Part shown: piece after piece, positions 16,161 through 24,312 of the stretch
How the letters are laid out: the number at the start of each line of letters is the position of its first letter
Position numbering within the stretch: position 1 is the first letter of the stretch
Assembly: GCF_001182745.1 (NCBI RefSeq)
Contig: NZ_LN868939.1
Location: 1 to 64,000 of the forward strand
Direction of reading: 5' to 3'
Source: Nocardia farcinica
GTDB lineage: Bacteria > Actinomycetota > Actinomycetes > Mycobacteriales > Mycobacteriaceae
Length of the DNA stretch: 64,000 nt
The notes under the pieces: model-generated
What the model was told of the DNA's origin: nothing
The model's database searches: none
The model's input: the letters and a program-made list of their open reading frames with translations, nothing else
Program-made: the position numbers and the translations under genes

Positions 16161-16595
16161 TTAGAGTTCTAATACTGGGATTCTCTCCTCTATCGCCCGT
16201 GTCATACAGTCACGGGTCCCTGTAGATTTTCCTCGCGGGAACGCTAGACACTCGTTAGCGCCCAGCCTCACCATGCGGTCATTGCGGTAGTTTCCTGCCG
16301 CAGGACAGTACATCTGGCCGTCCCAGCGGAACCGTGGCGCGTGATTGCACTCTGGGACACAGTTCCGCCAGTCTGCCGGGTGTCTTTCCTCGTCCACCAG
16401 TGCGCCCATATTGGCGCACCAGTCAGAGGCGTGTTTATCGGCCCCTGATTCGCACGCTCCGTGCCGAACAACCATCCGATAACCCCGGACAAGGCAAAAG
16501 TTGTATCGGGCGTCTAGAGCGGCCCAGACGGGCCGATAATCCTGGAGTAGCCTAGAACCGGTGACGAGGACCACCCACGGTGGTCCATCGCTCAC
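16161..16595 (-). CDS. SLOG-family (DUF2493/YspA-like) nucleotide-binding protein
   Basis: 144 residues from GTG 16595. A Rossmann-like start VVLVTGSRLLQDYRPVWAAL is followed by VRHGACESGADKHASDW and AGNYRNDRMV, the typical spacing of the SLOG/DprA-like superfamily proteins found in many phages. They are thought to bind nucleotides or nucleotide-derived signals. No exact substrate can be given. Overlaps the upstream gene as GTGA. Confidence 0.7.
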   Translation of the reverse strand: MSDGPPWVVLVTGSRLLQDYRPVWAALDARYNFCLVRGYRMVVRHGACESGADKHASDWCANMGALVDEERHPADWRNCVPECNHAPRFRWDGQMYCPAAGNYRNDRMVRLGANECLAFPRGKSTGTRDCMTRAIEERIPVLEL

Positions 16596-16849
16596 GAGAG
16601 GTTGTCAACCGTAAGAGCGTTGATCAGTTCGTAGATGTCGCTGGTGAATGATCGGAGCTGTCTCCTGCCGGTCGTGTCCCGGTAGGTGATATCCAAGTAT
16701 GTCTCAGAGTTCCAACATGTCCCTTCGCAGCACTCCCACACCTCTTCGCGCTCTTTCACGCCGAGGACGGTACGAACGTCCGACCAACCAAGCTCTGATC
16801 GGACGTATTCAGCTATGGACTCATGGAACTTCTCGCGGTAGTCCGCCAA
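16592..16849 (-). CDS. Hypothetical protein after ribonucleotide reductase
   Basis: 85 residues from TTG 16849, 9 bases after the reductase stop, with GGGGAAA upstream. Contains WECCEGTCWNSETY, a Cys cluster that could bind metal or take part in redox chemistry with the reductase, but no known family is evident. Confidence 0.5.
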   Translation of the reverse strand: MADYREKFHESIAEYVRSELGWSDVRTVLGVKEREEVWECCEGTCWNSETYLDITYRDTTGRRQLRSFTSDIYELINALTVDNLS

Positions 16850-16858
16850 AGTTTCCCC

Positions 16859-18904
16859 TTATCGAATCGGGCACGCGCCGTTGGCGCATTCCTCGTCAAC
16901 TCCGTCAGCCACCGCCGCGACGGTGGAAGCCTCGTATTCCTCCCGGGTCATGGCCTCGTACGGTGCTTGCGGTCGCGACTTCTTCGGAAAGATCGTTGCG
17001 CCCTTCAGCCACCCGCCGAAGTCCTCCAGAACTTCCGCGACTTCTTCAGCGGTGTACGCTTCCGGGTCCACGTTCGCGGTGTAGCTGACCGCGTTGTCCG
17101 CCCACCAGGTCTGATAGGTCGCCTGCATGTCGAGCATTTCCCTCAACGTGAGTTCGTCTGTGCCCTGGACAATTTCGTCCGCCCGGCCCTCTCCGTGGAT
17201 GCGGTCGACGGCCTCGACAAGAATGTCCTTGGTAGGGATCGAGACCACGGCGGTGTTCGCCGCGTACTGGTCGTCTTCTACCGCGTACCCCTGCCGGACA
17301 AGCTCCGCCATCTGGGCGCGCTGATCCGCGTCCACGGTCGAGAACCTGACCCGCCGAATGAAGTAGCGGGCGAAAATCGGGTGAATGCCCTCCGAGACGC
17401 CGGGCATCTTGGCGATAGTCCCAGTAGGCGCGACGGTGCGCTTCTTCACCGGCTCCGGGATACGCAGTTGCCGGGCGTACCGCCGTGCCTCACCGTCCAC
17501 CACGTCCGCCATTGTCCCCAGAAGCTCTAGGAACCACTGATCATCCGACGCGTCGGAGTACCGCCGCCCGGTCATCGCGAGCATGGAGGCCACACCGAAG
17601 TGCCCGACGCCGATACGCCGGTTCCGGTCCAAGACTTCACGAGACTTCGGATCGTTCACCGGAGCAAAGGTTGCCCGGATCAGGAACCGCGTCATCAGCC
17701 GGTGAGCTTCCGCCAGGGCGAAACGATCCAGGATACCGCGCTCGTCCACGAATGCTGCGAGGTTGATGTGCCCCAAATTGCACGGCTCCCACGGCTCCAG
17801 CGTGATCTCGCCACAGGGATTAGTGCAAACTACGGTGTTGGGCTCGTTGATATTGGACAACGAGGAATCCCAAAATCCAGGCTCCCCGTTATTCACCATG
17901 CCATCGGCAATCTCACCGAGTACCGCTTTGGCGTATCGGTGCATCCGATCGTTGTAACTACCCTCCGGCGCGCCGTCGAGTTCAAGGAAGTGCCAGAAAT
18001 CCGAATCGACCTCCACGGAAATATTCGTGGTCCAGTGAAGACCTGTGTCGGTCTTGGCGCGGATGAATTGTACGATCTGCGGATCACGCCAGTGCATCAT
18101 TGCCATTCGGGCCGACCGTCGAACACCGCCCGAGACCACGCATTCAGCCAACGCGTGGTCAATCTCCATCGCCCCGATGCCGTCCAGTCGAGCGCCTTGC
18201 CTATCGGACAGGATTTCGGCAACCCGGATCAGCATCCGTGCAAGCGGCTCCGGGCCGCTCGCAGTACCGCCGAACGTCTTCAGCCGTGCGCCAGAGGGGC
18301 GCACCCGGGACACGTCGTACACCCTGTATCGGTGCTTCACGTCCGGCCGATAGAAGGTCTCCACCAGATCAGCCAGCGCAGCGGCCCAGCCTTCGCGGCT
18401 GTCCTCAACCTCCCAGGCTCCCGCCCAGTCGGCCGCATACTGGTCGGACAGGACGCCTGCCTTCTGCATAGACTCGTAATCCGGGTGAGTCGGATCGCAG
18501 ACGATCTGTACTGATAGCTCCTGTTGAATCTCCGGGTAGTTCTCAAGGTATCGGTTCGAGTAATTCGCCCCGACTCCCCCGCCCTCCATCAGTCGAAGAA
18601 AGGTAAAAGTGAAGTGGTCGGCCGGGGCATCAGTCCAGTGACTTACCCAGCAATTGAAGATGCACGGGGAGTTCTTGACTCCCGATGCCCACAGGTGCCG
18701 CCCGGCCGGGATGATGCGATGCTGAAGAATGAAGTCCCGCAACTGCTCGCGCTCACCGGGGAAATGATGCCGCTCATCGACAAAGCTCAGATTGCCGTCA
18801 ACGACCCGGCTAACCGTCTCTTCCCAGGTCTCTTTAGAGCCGTCAGACTTGATCCTGCTATAGGTCCGGTCGTAAATCAGTTTGCCGGTTTCAGTGAATT
18901 CCAA
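16859..18904 (-). CDS. Ribonucleotide reductase, class II (cobalamin-dependent) type
   Basis: 681 residues from ATG 18904. Features: LIYDRTYSR start, NCWVSH with the first redox Cys, [34 protein letters not shown], the radical-site motif TNPCGEITL (Cys and Glu), and a C-terminal CANGACPI tail whose cysteines pass electrons. The single-chain form without a small subunit and the layout match the reductase of L5-like phages. It makes dNTPs for phage DNA synthesis; NrdH (21712) is a likely electron donor. Confidence 0.92.
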   Translation of the reverse strand: MEFTETGKLIYDRTYSRIKSDGSKETWEETVSRVVDGNLSFVDERHHFPGEREQLRDFILQHRIIPAGRHLWASGVKNSPCIFNCWVSHWTDAPADHFTFTFLRLMEGGGVGANYSNRYLENYPEIQQELSVQIVCDPTHPDYESMQKAGVLSDQYAADWAGAWEVEDSREGWAAALADLVETFYRPDVKHRYRVYDVSRVRPSGARLKTFGGTASGPEPLARMLIRVAEILSDRQGARLDGIGAMEIDHALAECVVSGGVRRSARMAMMHWRDPQIVQFIRAKTDTGLHWTTNISVEVDSDFWHFLELDGAPEGSYNDRMHRYAKAVLGEIADGMVNNGEPGFWDSSLSNINEPNTVVCTNPCGEITLEPWEPCNLGHINLAAFVDERGILDRFALAEAHRLMTRFLIRATFAPVNDPKSREVLDRNRRIGVGHFGVASMLAMTGRRYSDASDDQWFLELLGTMADVVDGEARRYARQLRIPEPVKKRTVAPTGTIAKMPGVSEGIHPIFARYFIRRVRFSTVDADQRAQMAELVRQGYAVEDDQYAANTAVVSIPTKDILVEAVDRIHGEGRADEIVQGTDELTLREMLDMQATYQTWWADNAVSYTANVDPEAYTAEEVAEVLEDFGGWLKGATIFPKKSRPQAPYEAMTREEYEASTVAAVADGVDEECANGACPIR

Positions 18905-18914
18905 GTGCTACCTT

Positions 18915-19109
18915 TCAATCGTTCGCGATTGTCGCGATAAAGAAGAGGATTACCAGGGACACCACGACCAGCAGGAAGGGAATCCAAAGGGGCGCGGTAA
19001 TCCACCACCAGGACCAGGCGATGACACCAGTCAGCTTCAGGACCAGGAAGACCAGGAAAAGAGCGCCGCTAAAACCGACTCCACCGCTTCCGGCATTACT
19101 CGACTCCAT
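18915..19109 (-). CDS. Small membrane protein (pair member 1)
   Basis: 64 residues from ATG 19109. Two strong hydrophobic helices (GALFLVFLVLKLTGVIAWSW and PLWIPFLLVVVSLVILFFIA). It forms a pair with the next gene, which has a similar LxxLKxxGVxAW motif. Confidence 0.6.
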   Translation of the reverse strand: MESSNAGSGGVGFSGALFLVFLVLKLTGVIAWSWWWITAPLWIPFLLVVVSLVILFFIATIAND

Positions 19110-19110
19110 T

Positions 19111-19272
19111 TCATCCCTTCCTTGCCTTGAGCCCGGCAGAAACCAGCCTGAAAACGCCCTCGAAAATAAGGAACAGAGCGGCCCACAAGGCAATATTCGC
19201 CCAGCCCCAGGCCAGTACACCGAGGACTTTCAGCATCACCAGCAAGGCCAGAGCTGGAATGACGAATGACAT
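19111..19272 (-). CDS. Small membrane protein (pair member 2)
   Basis: 53 residues from ATG 19272. Two hydrophobic helices with MLKVLGVLAWGW, alike to LKLTGVIAWSW in the neighbour, so the two are probably paralogues. Only one base separates the genes. Confidence 0.6.
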   Translation of the reverse strand: MSFVIPALALLVMLKVLGVLAWGWANIALWAALFLIFEGVFRLVSAGLKARKG

Positions 19273-20010
19273 TTACCTGCCTCCAAAGTCTTCTTGTGCG
19301 TACTCGTCCCACTGGTGGATCATCGCGGGTTTCACTTCCGGGTATGACTCTGGCAGGACCCACCCCCGGTAAAGCTCCATTTCCTCACCCCGGAACTCAT
19401 CATCGAAGACAGTCCGAACGGGCGGCTTCACGTCGACCGGGAACGCCCGCGAACGAGTCCCCGGACCATCCCCTAGGGTTCGGCCAGGTGAGGCGTCGAG
19501 TCGGGCGAACTTCGCCCGAACCTGGCGGTTCACTTCCTCGGTGAGCGCTTCCAGCGCCCTGCTCAGCCGCTTCCTATCAGCGTCCGGGCCGGGGTTGATC
19601 CGCTCGAAGTAGCGGAGCCGAATAGCCTCCGCGTAGTTCTCGCTCCGCTCCCGCAACGACTCCAGGCCAGCGGCTAAGTCGTCCAGCAACGCACCCCAGA
19701 GTGTATGCCCGCTCAGCGCGGCCTTGATGTCGTCTACGGAGTACTGCACTTGGTTCGAGAACCGGGCATTACTGTTCCGGTACCGTGCAGCGATACGGTG
19801 TCCCATTCGCGCAAGAAGATTAAGCATCTCCCGGGAGTTCTTACCTGCAAGAACCTTTTGCGTTGCCGGGCTCTCCAGAATCTCTACCCAAAGTTCCTGC
19901 GCCAAGTCATCAACACCAACAACCCCTGGCCATTCCGACACCACAGCCGATGCCGCGCGACGCACAGCGGCATTTACAGTTTCGTTATCCAAAACCCCTA
20001 CACCTTTCAC
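19273..20010 (-). CDS. Sigma-factor-like protein
   Basis: About 245 residues from GTG 20010 (overlaps the upstream stop as GTGA; TTG 19992 is an alternative). VDDLAQELWVEILES resembles sigma region 2, and YAEAIRLRYFERINPGPDADRKRLSRALEALTEEV resembles a region 4 HTH. The C-terminal 80 residues are unlike sigma factors. A phage-encoded sigma factor could direct host RNA polymerase to late promoters. The match is by pattern only. Confidence 0.55.
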   Translation of the reverse strand: MKGVGVLDNETVNAAVRRAASAVVSEWPGVVGVDDLAQELWVEILESPATQKVLAGKNSREMLNLLARMGHRIAARYRNSNARFSNQVQYSVDDIKAALSGHTLWGALLDDLAAGLESLRERSENYAEAIRLRYFERINPGPDADRKRLSRALEALTEEVNRQVRAKFARLDASPGRTLGDGPGTRSRAFPVDVKPPVRTVFDDEFRGEEMELYRGWVLPESYPEVKPAMIHQWDEYAQEDFGGR

Positions 20011-20777
20011 GACACCGACCACGTTTCACCGCCGACGACGAACCGCTTTCGCTCAATCGGGATAATGGACGGTGTGACTGTTTGCCCATCGACCTCCAGG
20101 ATTCCGAAGCCCTGTTGCCAATTCGCGGTGCCACCTTTCAGGTAGGCGGCCTGCCGCTGGTCCATCAAGTTTCCGACTTCCATACCAGTCACTTGCTGGA
20201 CAATCTTCCCGTCGAATCCAGACGTGTGAGAGCCGATACCGAGACGGTGTGTATGTCCCATGACGACGGACTTGCCGAACTTCCTCGCAGCATTGAGCGC
20301 GGTATTTCCGGCCACCTGGTGAATGCGGATTCCGCCCCGATGTCCGTGGGTCGAAACCCACCCTGGCGCGATGTAGTGGAAATCCGGCAACAGCTCGATA
20401 CCGAATCCATCGAAGTCACAGAGCGTATCGACATGGAATGCGCGGGTCCCGCTCAGCGCGGGACTGTACTTGTCCAGGTAAGTCCGTGGTCGTTCATCGT
20501 GGTTGCCCTCGTGGAACTTCACCGGGCCGCTGTAGACCTCTCGCAGCGGGCCGAAAAGTTGCGACTTGGCCAGCTCTACATCCTGGTAAATCGATCCCTC
20601 GAACTCGCCGCGCGTGTCCTTGTTCCAGCGCGACGGCTGCGGGAAGTCGAGAACATCACCGATGAAAACCACTTCATCAGGTTGAGTGTCCCCGATGAAG
20701 CGAATGACCGCCCGAGTGGCCTTACGGTCGTGAAATGGAATCTGTAGGTCCGGGACAATGACGATTCGTTTAGTCAC
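20007..20777 (-). CDS. Calcineurin-like metallophosphoesterase
   Basis: 256 residues from GTG 20777. All metal-binding motifs are visible in order: PDLQIPFHD, FIGDVLDF (GD-x2-D), EGNHDER (GNHD), STHGHRGG and VMGHTHRLG (GHTH). Two-metal phosphoesterases of this size in phages can act on DNA ends or on cyclic nucleotides and related signals. Its overlap with both neighbours shows that it is part of the replication operon. Confidence 0.85.
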   Translation of the reverse strand: MTKRIVIVPDLQIPFHDRKATRAVIRFIGDTQPDEVVFIGDVLDFPQPSRWNKDTRGEFEGSIYQDVELAKSQLFGPLREVYSGPVKFHEGNHDERPRTYLDKYSPALSGTRAFHVDTLCDFDGFGIELLPDFHYIAPGWVSTHGHRGGIRIHQVAGNTALNAARKFGKSVVMGHTHRLGIGSHTSGFDGKIVQQVTGMEVGNLMDQRQAAYLKGGTANWQQGFGILEVDGQTVTPSIIPIERKRFVVGGETWSVS

Positions 20778-21142
20778 TCAACCCCCGGGTACAAGTGTTC
20801 AGTAGTTCCCACCGCACGCCCCCAGCTAAATTCGGCGTCCTGCTTCCCCTGGACGAAATTCACCCAGCTGAGCTGCAAATCTTTCAGATCGAAGGTGATT
20901 TCAGGACCAGCCCCCAACCGGTGGCATAATTCGGTTGCCTCAACGACAGCCCGGAAACAGTCTGAACCGAAGTCCTCCAGCACGGACGTAGACACGCCCA
21001 GGTTATGAAGTGCTGTCCCGACAATGCACACCGGTTCACCCGTGGCACCGTCCACATATTCACATTTAGCAATACGGTCCGGGTGTTGCTTCGCGAGTCG
21101 TCGGATTTCCGCGACGAGTGCGCTACCCTCGATAACCATCAT
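20774..21142 (-). CDS. Hypothetical protein
   Basis: 122 residues from ATG 21142 (or the second Met). Mixed alpha/beta with CEYVDGATGEPVCIVGTAL near residue 27-45. No known family. Stop overlaps the phosphoesterase start. Confidence 0.5.
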   Translation of the reverse strand: MMVIEGSALVAEIRRLAKQHPDRIAKCEYVDGATGEPVCIVGTALHNLGVSTSVLEDFGSDCFRAVVEATELCHRLGAGPEITFDLKDLQLSWVNFVQGKQDAEFSWGRAVGTTEHLYPGVE

Positions 21143-21145
21143 TAG

Positions 21146-21580
21146 TCAGGGCCTTTCCGTAAAAGGTCTGAAGGCGTTCGTGGAACGGGTCCATCTGCCG
21201 TCCGCATTTCGGTAGAACCACCAACCATCCCGGTAATCGTTCCGGTCGCCTGCGCTGTCCCACACAGCAAGAACGTCACTGGGAATGTCCTCCAGCCTGG
21301 ACCAAACTCGGCATCCGGCCGCTTCCTCGGTGTAGGTGTCGGCGGTAGTATCTACCTGGGGGGTATCCACCTTCCTACCCTCGATCTTCTCGATTTCGAA
21401 TTCGATGAATCGAATTGCCTTGCGCAAGTCCTGGACGGCGGGGTTTCCGTCCTTCTGACCGTTGCGCCAAAGGTATTTGATTGCGGAGCCGACGAAGAAC
21501 GGGAAGTGCCCGAGGAAGTCCTTTGGCTCGATACCGCTCGGGTGGCTCTGATAGTGACCCGGATTCACTGGATCAGGCAT
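21146..21580 (-). CDS. DUF3310-type protein
   Basis: 144 residues from ATG 21580, overlapping the upstream stop. The N-terminal 75 residues fit the DUF3310 family found in phage replication regions: NPGHYQSHPSGIEPKDFL, SAIKYLWRNGQKDG and DLRKAIRFIEFEIEK. The C-terminal part is unlike known domains. Often described as a possible nucleotide kinase-like protein but without proof. Confidence 0.7.
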   Translation of the reverse strand: MPDPVNPGHYQSHPSGIEPKDFLGHFPFFVGSAIKYLWRNGQKDGNPAVQDLRKAIRFIEFEIEKIEGRKVDTPQVDTTADTYTEEAAGCRVWSRLEDIPSDVLAVWDSAGDRNDYRDGWWFYRNADGRWTRSTNAFRPFTERP

Positions 21581-21683
21581 AACAGTCGTCCTCTTCGCAC
21601 TCGTCAAAGTCGTAATATCCGTCGTCGTAGTCGCCTTCGTAGTCGTCCTCGTAGTCCTCGTGACCGCCGTAAACGAACGCCAC
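21573..21683 (-). CDS. Very acidic 36-residue protein
   Basis: GTG 21683 has GAAAGG 6 bases upstream. The protein is Asp/Glu/Tyr-rich with a CEEDDCYA end; overlaps the DUF3310 start. Highly acidic mini-proteins in phages can be DNA mimics, but no function is shown here. The gene begins 14 bases after stoperator-type site 3. Confidence 0.55.
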   Translation of the reverse strand: MAFVYGGHEDYEDDYEGDYDDGYYDFDECEEDDCYA

Positions 21684-21696
21684 CGCGCTACCTTTC

Positions 21697-21710
21697 GTTT
21701 TGTGTCAACA
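21697..21710 (-). promoter_or_regulatory. Stoperator-type site 3
   Basis: TGTTGACACAAAAC on the minus strand, 1 base after the stop of the glutaredoxin-like gene and just before the acidic mini-gene. No -10 box at the expected place (CGGTGG). Confidence 0.6.
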
Positions 21711-21711
21711 T

Positions 21712-21975
21712 TCAGCCGTGAATAAGGTACTTGAGAGCTTCCAAGTCATCGGACCGATGTCCGGTCCATGCGCCCTGATCGCCATTCACGTTCCACTCGA
21801 CCACGGGCAATTCGCGGTAGCCCTGTTCGATCAGGGCATCCGCAACCATCGGGTTGTTCGTCGTGTTGATTTCCGCGAAGTTGATTTCGTACTTTCGCAA
21901 GTAGGCTTTCGTCGCGGCGCAGGGACCACAGCCGTCCCGGGTGTATACGACGACTTCGTAATAGCTGTCTGTCAC
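21712..21975 (-). CDS. nrdH: Glutaredoxin-like protein (NrdH-type)
   Basis: 87 residues from GTG 21975. Redox motif CGPC in VVVYTRDGCGPCAATKAYL, then INTTNNP and GYRELPVVEW (cis-Pro) as in NrdH and small glutaredoxins. Most likely reduces the phage ribonucleotide reductase. The symbol is by family likeness. Confidence 0.8.
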   Translation of the reverse strand: MTDSYYEVVVYTRDGCGPCAATKAYLRKYEINFAEINTTNNPMVADALIEQGYRELPVVEWNVNGDQGAWTGHRSDDLEALKYLIHG

Positions 21976-21980
21976 TTGGC

Positions 21981-22340
21981 TTAATCTCTCTCGAACTCGT
22001 CACCGTGCCGGATAGACATAACCTCATCGGCGAACCGCCGGAATTGTTCTTTCCGGCCGTACCACTGGGTAGCATGGTCAAACTCACTGAAGAACCGCTT
22101 CAGCTCTTCGAGATTGTCAAACCACCGAGCCTCGCGGAGGTATTCGACAGGGCTATTCAACCCGTATCCGATGGTCAGATATCCGAACTTCTTTTTCTGA
22201 TCAACCCGCCAATAACAGTCCGGCCCCTGGACGATGGCCGTGACACTGCCTTGGTAATCTTCGTCCAGGTCGCGACTGACTACGGTTCTGACGCCCGCCG
22301 CATTCAGAATATTCAGAAACCCGTAGGCTCCACTGCTCAA
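21981..22340 (-). CDS. Hypothetical protein
   Basis: 119 residues from TTG 22340, directly abutting the upstream stop. Aromatic-rich, mixed alpha/beta (QGPDCYWRVDQKKKFGYLTIGYG), soluble. Not recognised. Confidence 0.5.
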   Translation of the reverse strand: MSSGAYGFLNILNAAGVRTVVSRDLDEDYQGSVTAIVQGPDCYWRVDQKKKFGYLTIGYGLNSPVEYLREARWFDNLEELKRFFSEFDHATQWYGRKEQFRRFADEVMSIRHGDEFERD

Positions 22341-22736
22341 CTACCGATCCCCTCCATATTCACGTATTCCACCGGGCCATACTTGGACGTATCGCCCATC
22401 CTTCACGCCCCAGACAAACGCGGTATTCGCGCCGAGAGCCCAGAACTCCGCGCCGTGCTTCTCGCAGAGCGCCACCGCGTTCGCCACCCGCTTGTTGTGC
22501 TTCACCGTGCCGTCCCCAGGCTTAGGCTTCGGGAACTTTGATCGCCGGAAACTGGTTGACACGCGGGTTGTCACTTGGCATAACTCGTACTCGTGCGGGA
22601 GCATTTCATACCCGCGCCGCTTCGCCGCCCGTTCGCGCTCCGCGAGGATGGCAGCCGCCACCTCATCCACCGATTCGGTTCCGTCCAGGCGGAACCGCCC
22701 CACGTTTCGCGGGTCCTCGCTCGGTAAGTACTTCAC
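22341..22736 (-). CDS. Hypothetical protein next to primase
   Basis: 131 residues from ATG 22736, overlapping the end of the primase TOPRIM gene. A basic, helical middle (REKR-type) and a beta-rich C-terminus (FWALGANTAFVWGVKDGRYVQVW). Not recognised. Confidence 0.5.
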   Translation of the reverse strand: MKYLPSEDPRNVGRFRLDGTESVDEVAAAILAERERAAKRRGYEMLPHEYELCQVTTRVSTSFRRSKFPKPKPGDGTVKHNKRVANAVALCEKHGAEFWALGANTAFVWGVKDGRYVQVWPGGIREYGGDR

Positions 22737-23422
22737 AGTCCCATCCTGTCGAGCAATGCCCTAGCGCCCTGAGCAATGAATATCGAATTGACGTCCTCGC
22801 CGGGTGGCATCGGAATTACCTTCCCGTTGGGCAGGCCCTTGCTGACGTTCTCCGCGAATTTCTTACCCGCGTCGTCCCCGTCGTGGAGGATGAAGACGTT
22901 TCGGTACCCGAGTAGTGGTGCCTTCCAGTGCTTCTGCCATGTATCCGAACCGGGAGCGCCGACAGTGGGCACTCCCGCAAGGCACATCGTAATGGCGTCT
23001 AATTCGCCTTCTACGACACAAACGTCCGGGGAAGGGTCCTGGAGTACCGACGCGTTATAGAGCCGCGTACCGCCGCCCGGAACGGTTAGATATTTCCCGT
23101 GCCCCCGGTGCCTCTCCTTGCCCCCGTCCTCCGCCGACTGGAGGCATTCCGGTGCCAGACACCGGAAGCGCATCGACACCACCGTCAGCCTTTTGTCCGG
23201 CAGTTTCCGCATGTACGGGATGGACAAGAACCCCCGGTATGTCTCATGACCAGGGAGCGGGTCGGCTACGTATCCGAGAGCGTATCGGCGGTCCGGCGCT
23301 CCGTCCGGTAGCAGCCCCCGGCTCTCCAAATACTCTTCTGCCGGGCTTCCTGGCAGGTTGTTCGCGTATTTCCTTGTGGCTTCCTGGAGATATTGTCTCT
23401 GCGATGCGCTTAGCCTTTGCAA
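22733..23422 (-). CDS. DNA primase, TOPRIM (catalytic) part
   Basis: 229 residues from TTG 23422. TOPRIM motifs: VVEGELDAITMCLAG (catalytic Glu) and FILHDGDDAGKKFA (DxD). The N-terminal 60 residues (AEEYLESRGL) are the usual link between zinc domain and TOPRIM. It lies in the +1 frame relative to the zinc-binding ORF upstream, so primase is either made as two chains or joined by a frameshift. It makes RNA primers for the phage polymerase. Confidence 0.85.
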   Translation of the reverse strand: MQRLSASQRQYLQEATRKYANNLPGSPAEEYLESRGLLPDGAPDRRYALGYVADPLPGHETYRGFLSIPYMRKLPDKRLTVVSMRFRCLAPECLQSAEDGGKERHRGHGKYLTVPGGGTRLYNASVLQDPSPDVCVVEGELDAITMCLAGVPTVGAPGSDTWQKHWKAPLLGYRNVFILHDGDDAGKKFAENVSKGLPNGKVIPMPPGEDVNSIFIAQGARALLDRMGL

Positions 23423-23642
23423 AGCTCACCCGCTCCTGATTCCTGATGATTCCGTAAACGTCCCCTTTCACCCCGCATCCGTGGCATACGAACGCGTCGT
23501 GCTCGTACGAAATGCCCGCGCTCGGTACACGCTCCGCGTGGAACGGGCACAAACATTTGATCCACTCCCGACCGGTGTCCACGGGAGGACACCAATCCGG
23601 GTAGTAGTGCTGGATTACGTCCGCAATCGCTGGGCCTGCCAT
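23244..23642 (-). CDS. DNA primase, zinc-binding N-terminal part
   Basis: 132 residues from ATG 23642. CHC2-type zinc ribbon: CLCPFHAERVPS and FVCHGCGVKGD, then the SFAKAKRIAETI helix. The last 60 residues (past about 23420) are Arg/Pro-rich and look like an out-of-frame read of the TOPRIM gene, so the natural product probably shifts frame near 23420 or the tail is non-functional. L5-like phages are known to have primase split over two ORFs. Confidence 0.8.
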   Translation of the reverse strand: MAGPAIADVIQHYYPDWCPPVDTGREWIKCLCPFHAERVPSAGISYEHDAFVCHGCGVKGDVYGIIRNQERVSFAKAKRIAETISPGSHKEIREQPARKPGRRVFGEPGAATGRSAGPPIRSRIRSRPAPWS

Positions 23643-23657
23643 AGGCTCATGCAGCCC

Positions 23658-23873
23658 TTACCGGTTCGCCTTACCGCGATACTCAGTGAACGGTCCCCAC
23701 TGGTTGTATAGCGCTTCCTTGCTCGGGCTCGTCGCATTCCAGAATCCGATAACGTCCCTAAATCCCCAGACACCATGCCGCCACTCCCAAATAGCGCCGT
23801 CGCGGTCACGAGCACGCACGGAAGTTGGAATGTCGGACAGTCGCCGGTATTGTCTCGCGGGCTTACGTCCCAT
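23658..23873 (-). CDS. Hypothetical basic protein
   Basis: 71 residues from ATG 23873, overlapping the end of the endonuclease gene by 11 bases. Basic start (MGRKPARQYRRL) and Trp-rich centre (AIWEWRHGVWGFRDVIGFW). Not recognised. Confidence 0.5.
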   Translation of the reverse strand: MGRKPARQYRRLSDIPTSVRARDRDGAIWEWRHGVWGFRDVIGFWNATSPSKEALYNQWGPFTEYRGKANR

Positions 23874-24312
23874 CACTAACGCCTTTCTGGTTGGGTACCG
23901 CCCGCCTGCCGACGACTGCGAAGGCGGGCGGATTGGTGAGGTAGTCAGCCCCGCGCCGCAAGGCAGCGGGATCGTCACGAAGGTGGCCGATTACGTTCAG
24001 GTTGCACGGCTTACAGAGCAAGCCCCGGACGTAACCGGTTGTGTGGTCGTGGTCGACGCTGAGCCGCTTCCGGCCCGTGCCCTTGGCGCGGCGGCAGATG
24101 TAGCAACAGCCGCCCTGAGCGGCGTAGATGCGCTGGTATTCGTCCTCGGTGATCCCGTAGACCGCTTCTAGGCGGGAAGCGCGGGCGCGTTCCCGCACTG
24201 CCGACCGCTTCGCGCGATGATGGGTGGCGCACCGTGGCCCCGGGTGCGGTGCTGGTCTCCGGGTCGTCACGCCTTCGGCAACACAGTCCTTGCACCGGGA
24301 CCTAGCTGCCAA
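23863..24312 (-). CDS. Endonuclease VII-type HNH nuclease
   Basis: 149 residues from TTG 24312, which overlaps the helicase stop and starts the conserved part (AARSRCKDCVAEG). Motif VDHDHTTGYVRGLLCKPCN with paired CYICRRAKG is that of recombination endonuclease VII, a junction-resolving nuclease in T4. It probably resolves branched DNA before packaging or is a homing-type relative. An upstream ATG (24339) lies inside the regulatory motif and would add nine residues. Confidence 0.82.
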   Translation of the reverse strand: MAARSRCKDCVAEGVTTRRPAPHPGPRCATHHRAKRSAVRERARASRLEAVYGITEDEYQRIYAAQGGCCYICRRAKGTGRKRLSVDHDHTTGYVRGLLCKPCNLNVIGHLRDDPAALRRGADYLTNPPAFAVVGRRAVPNQKGVSDGT

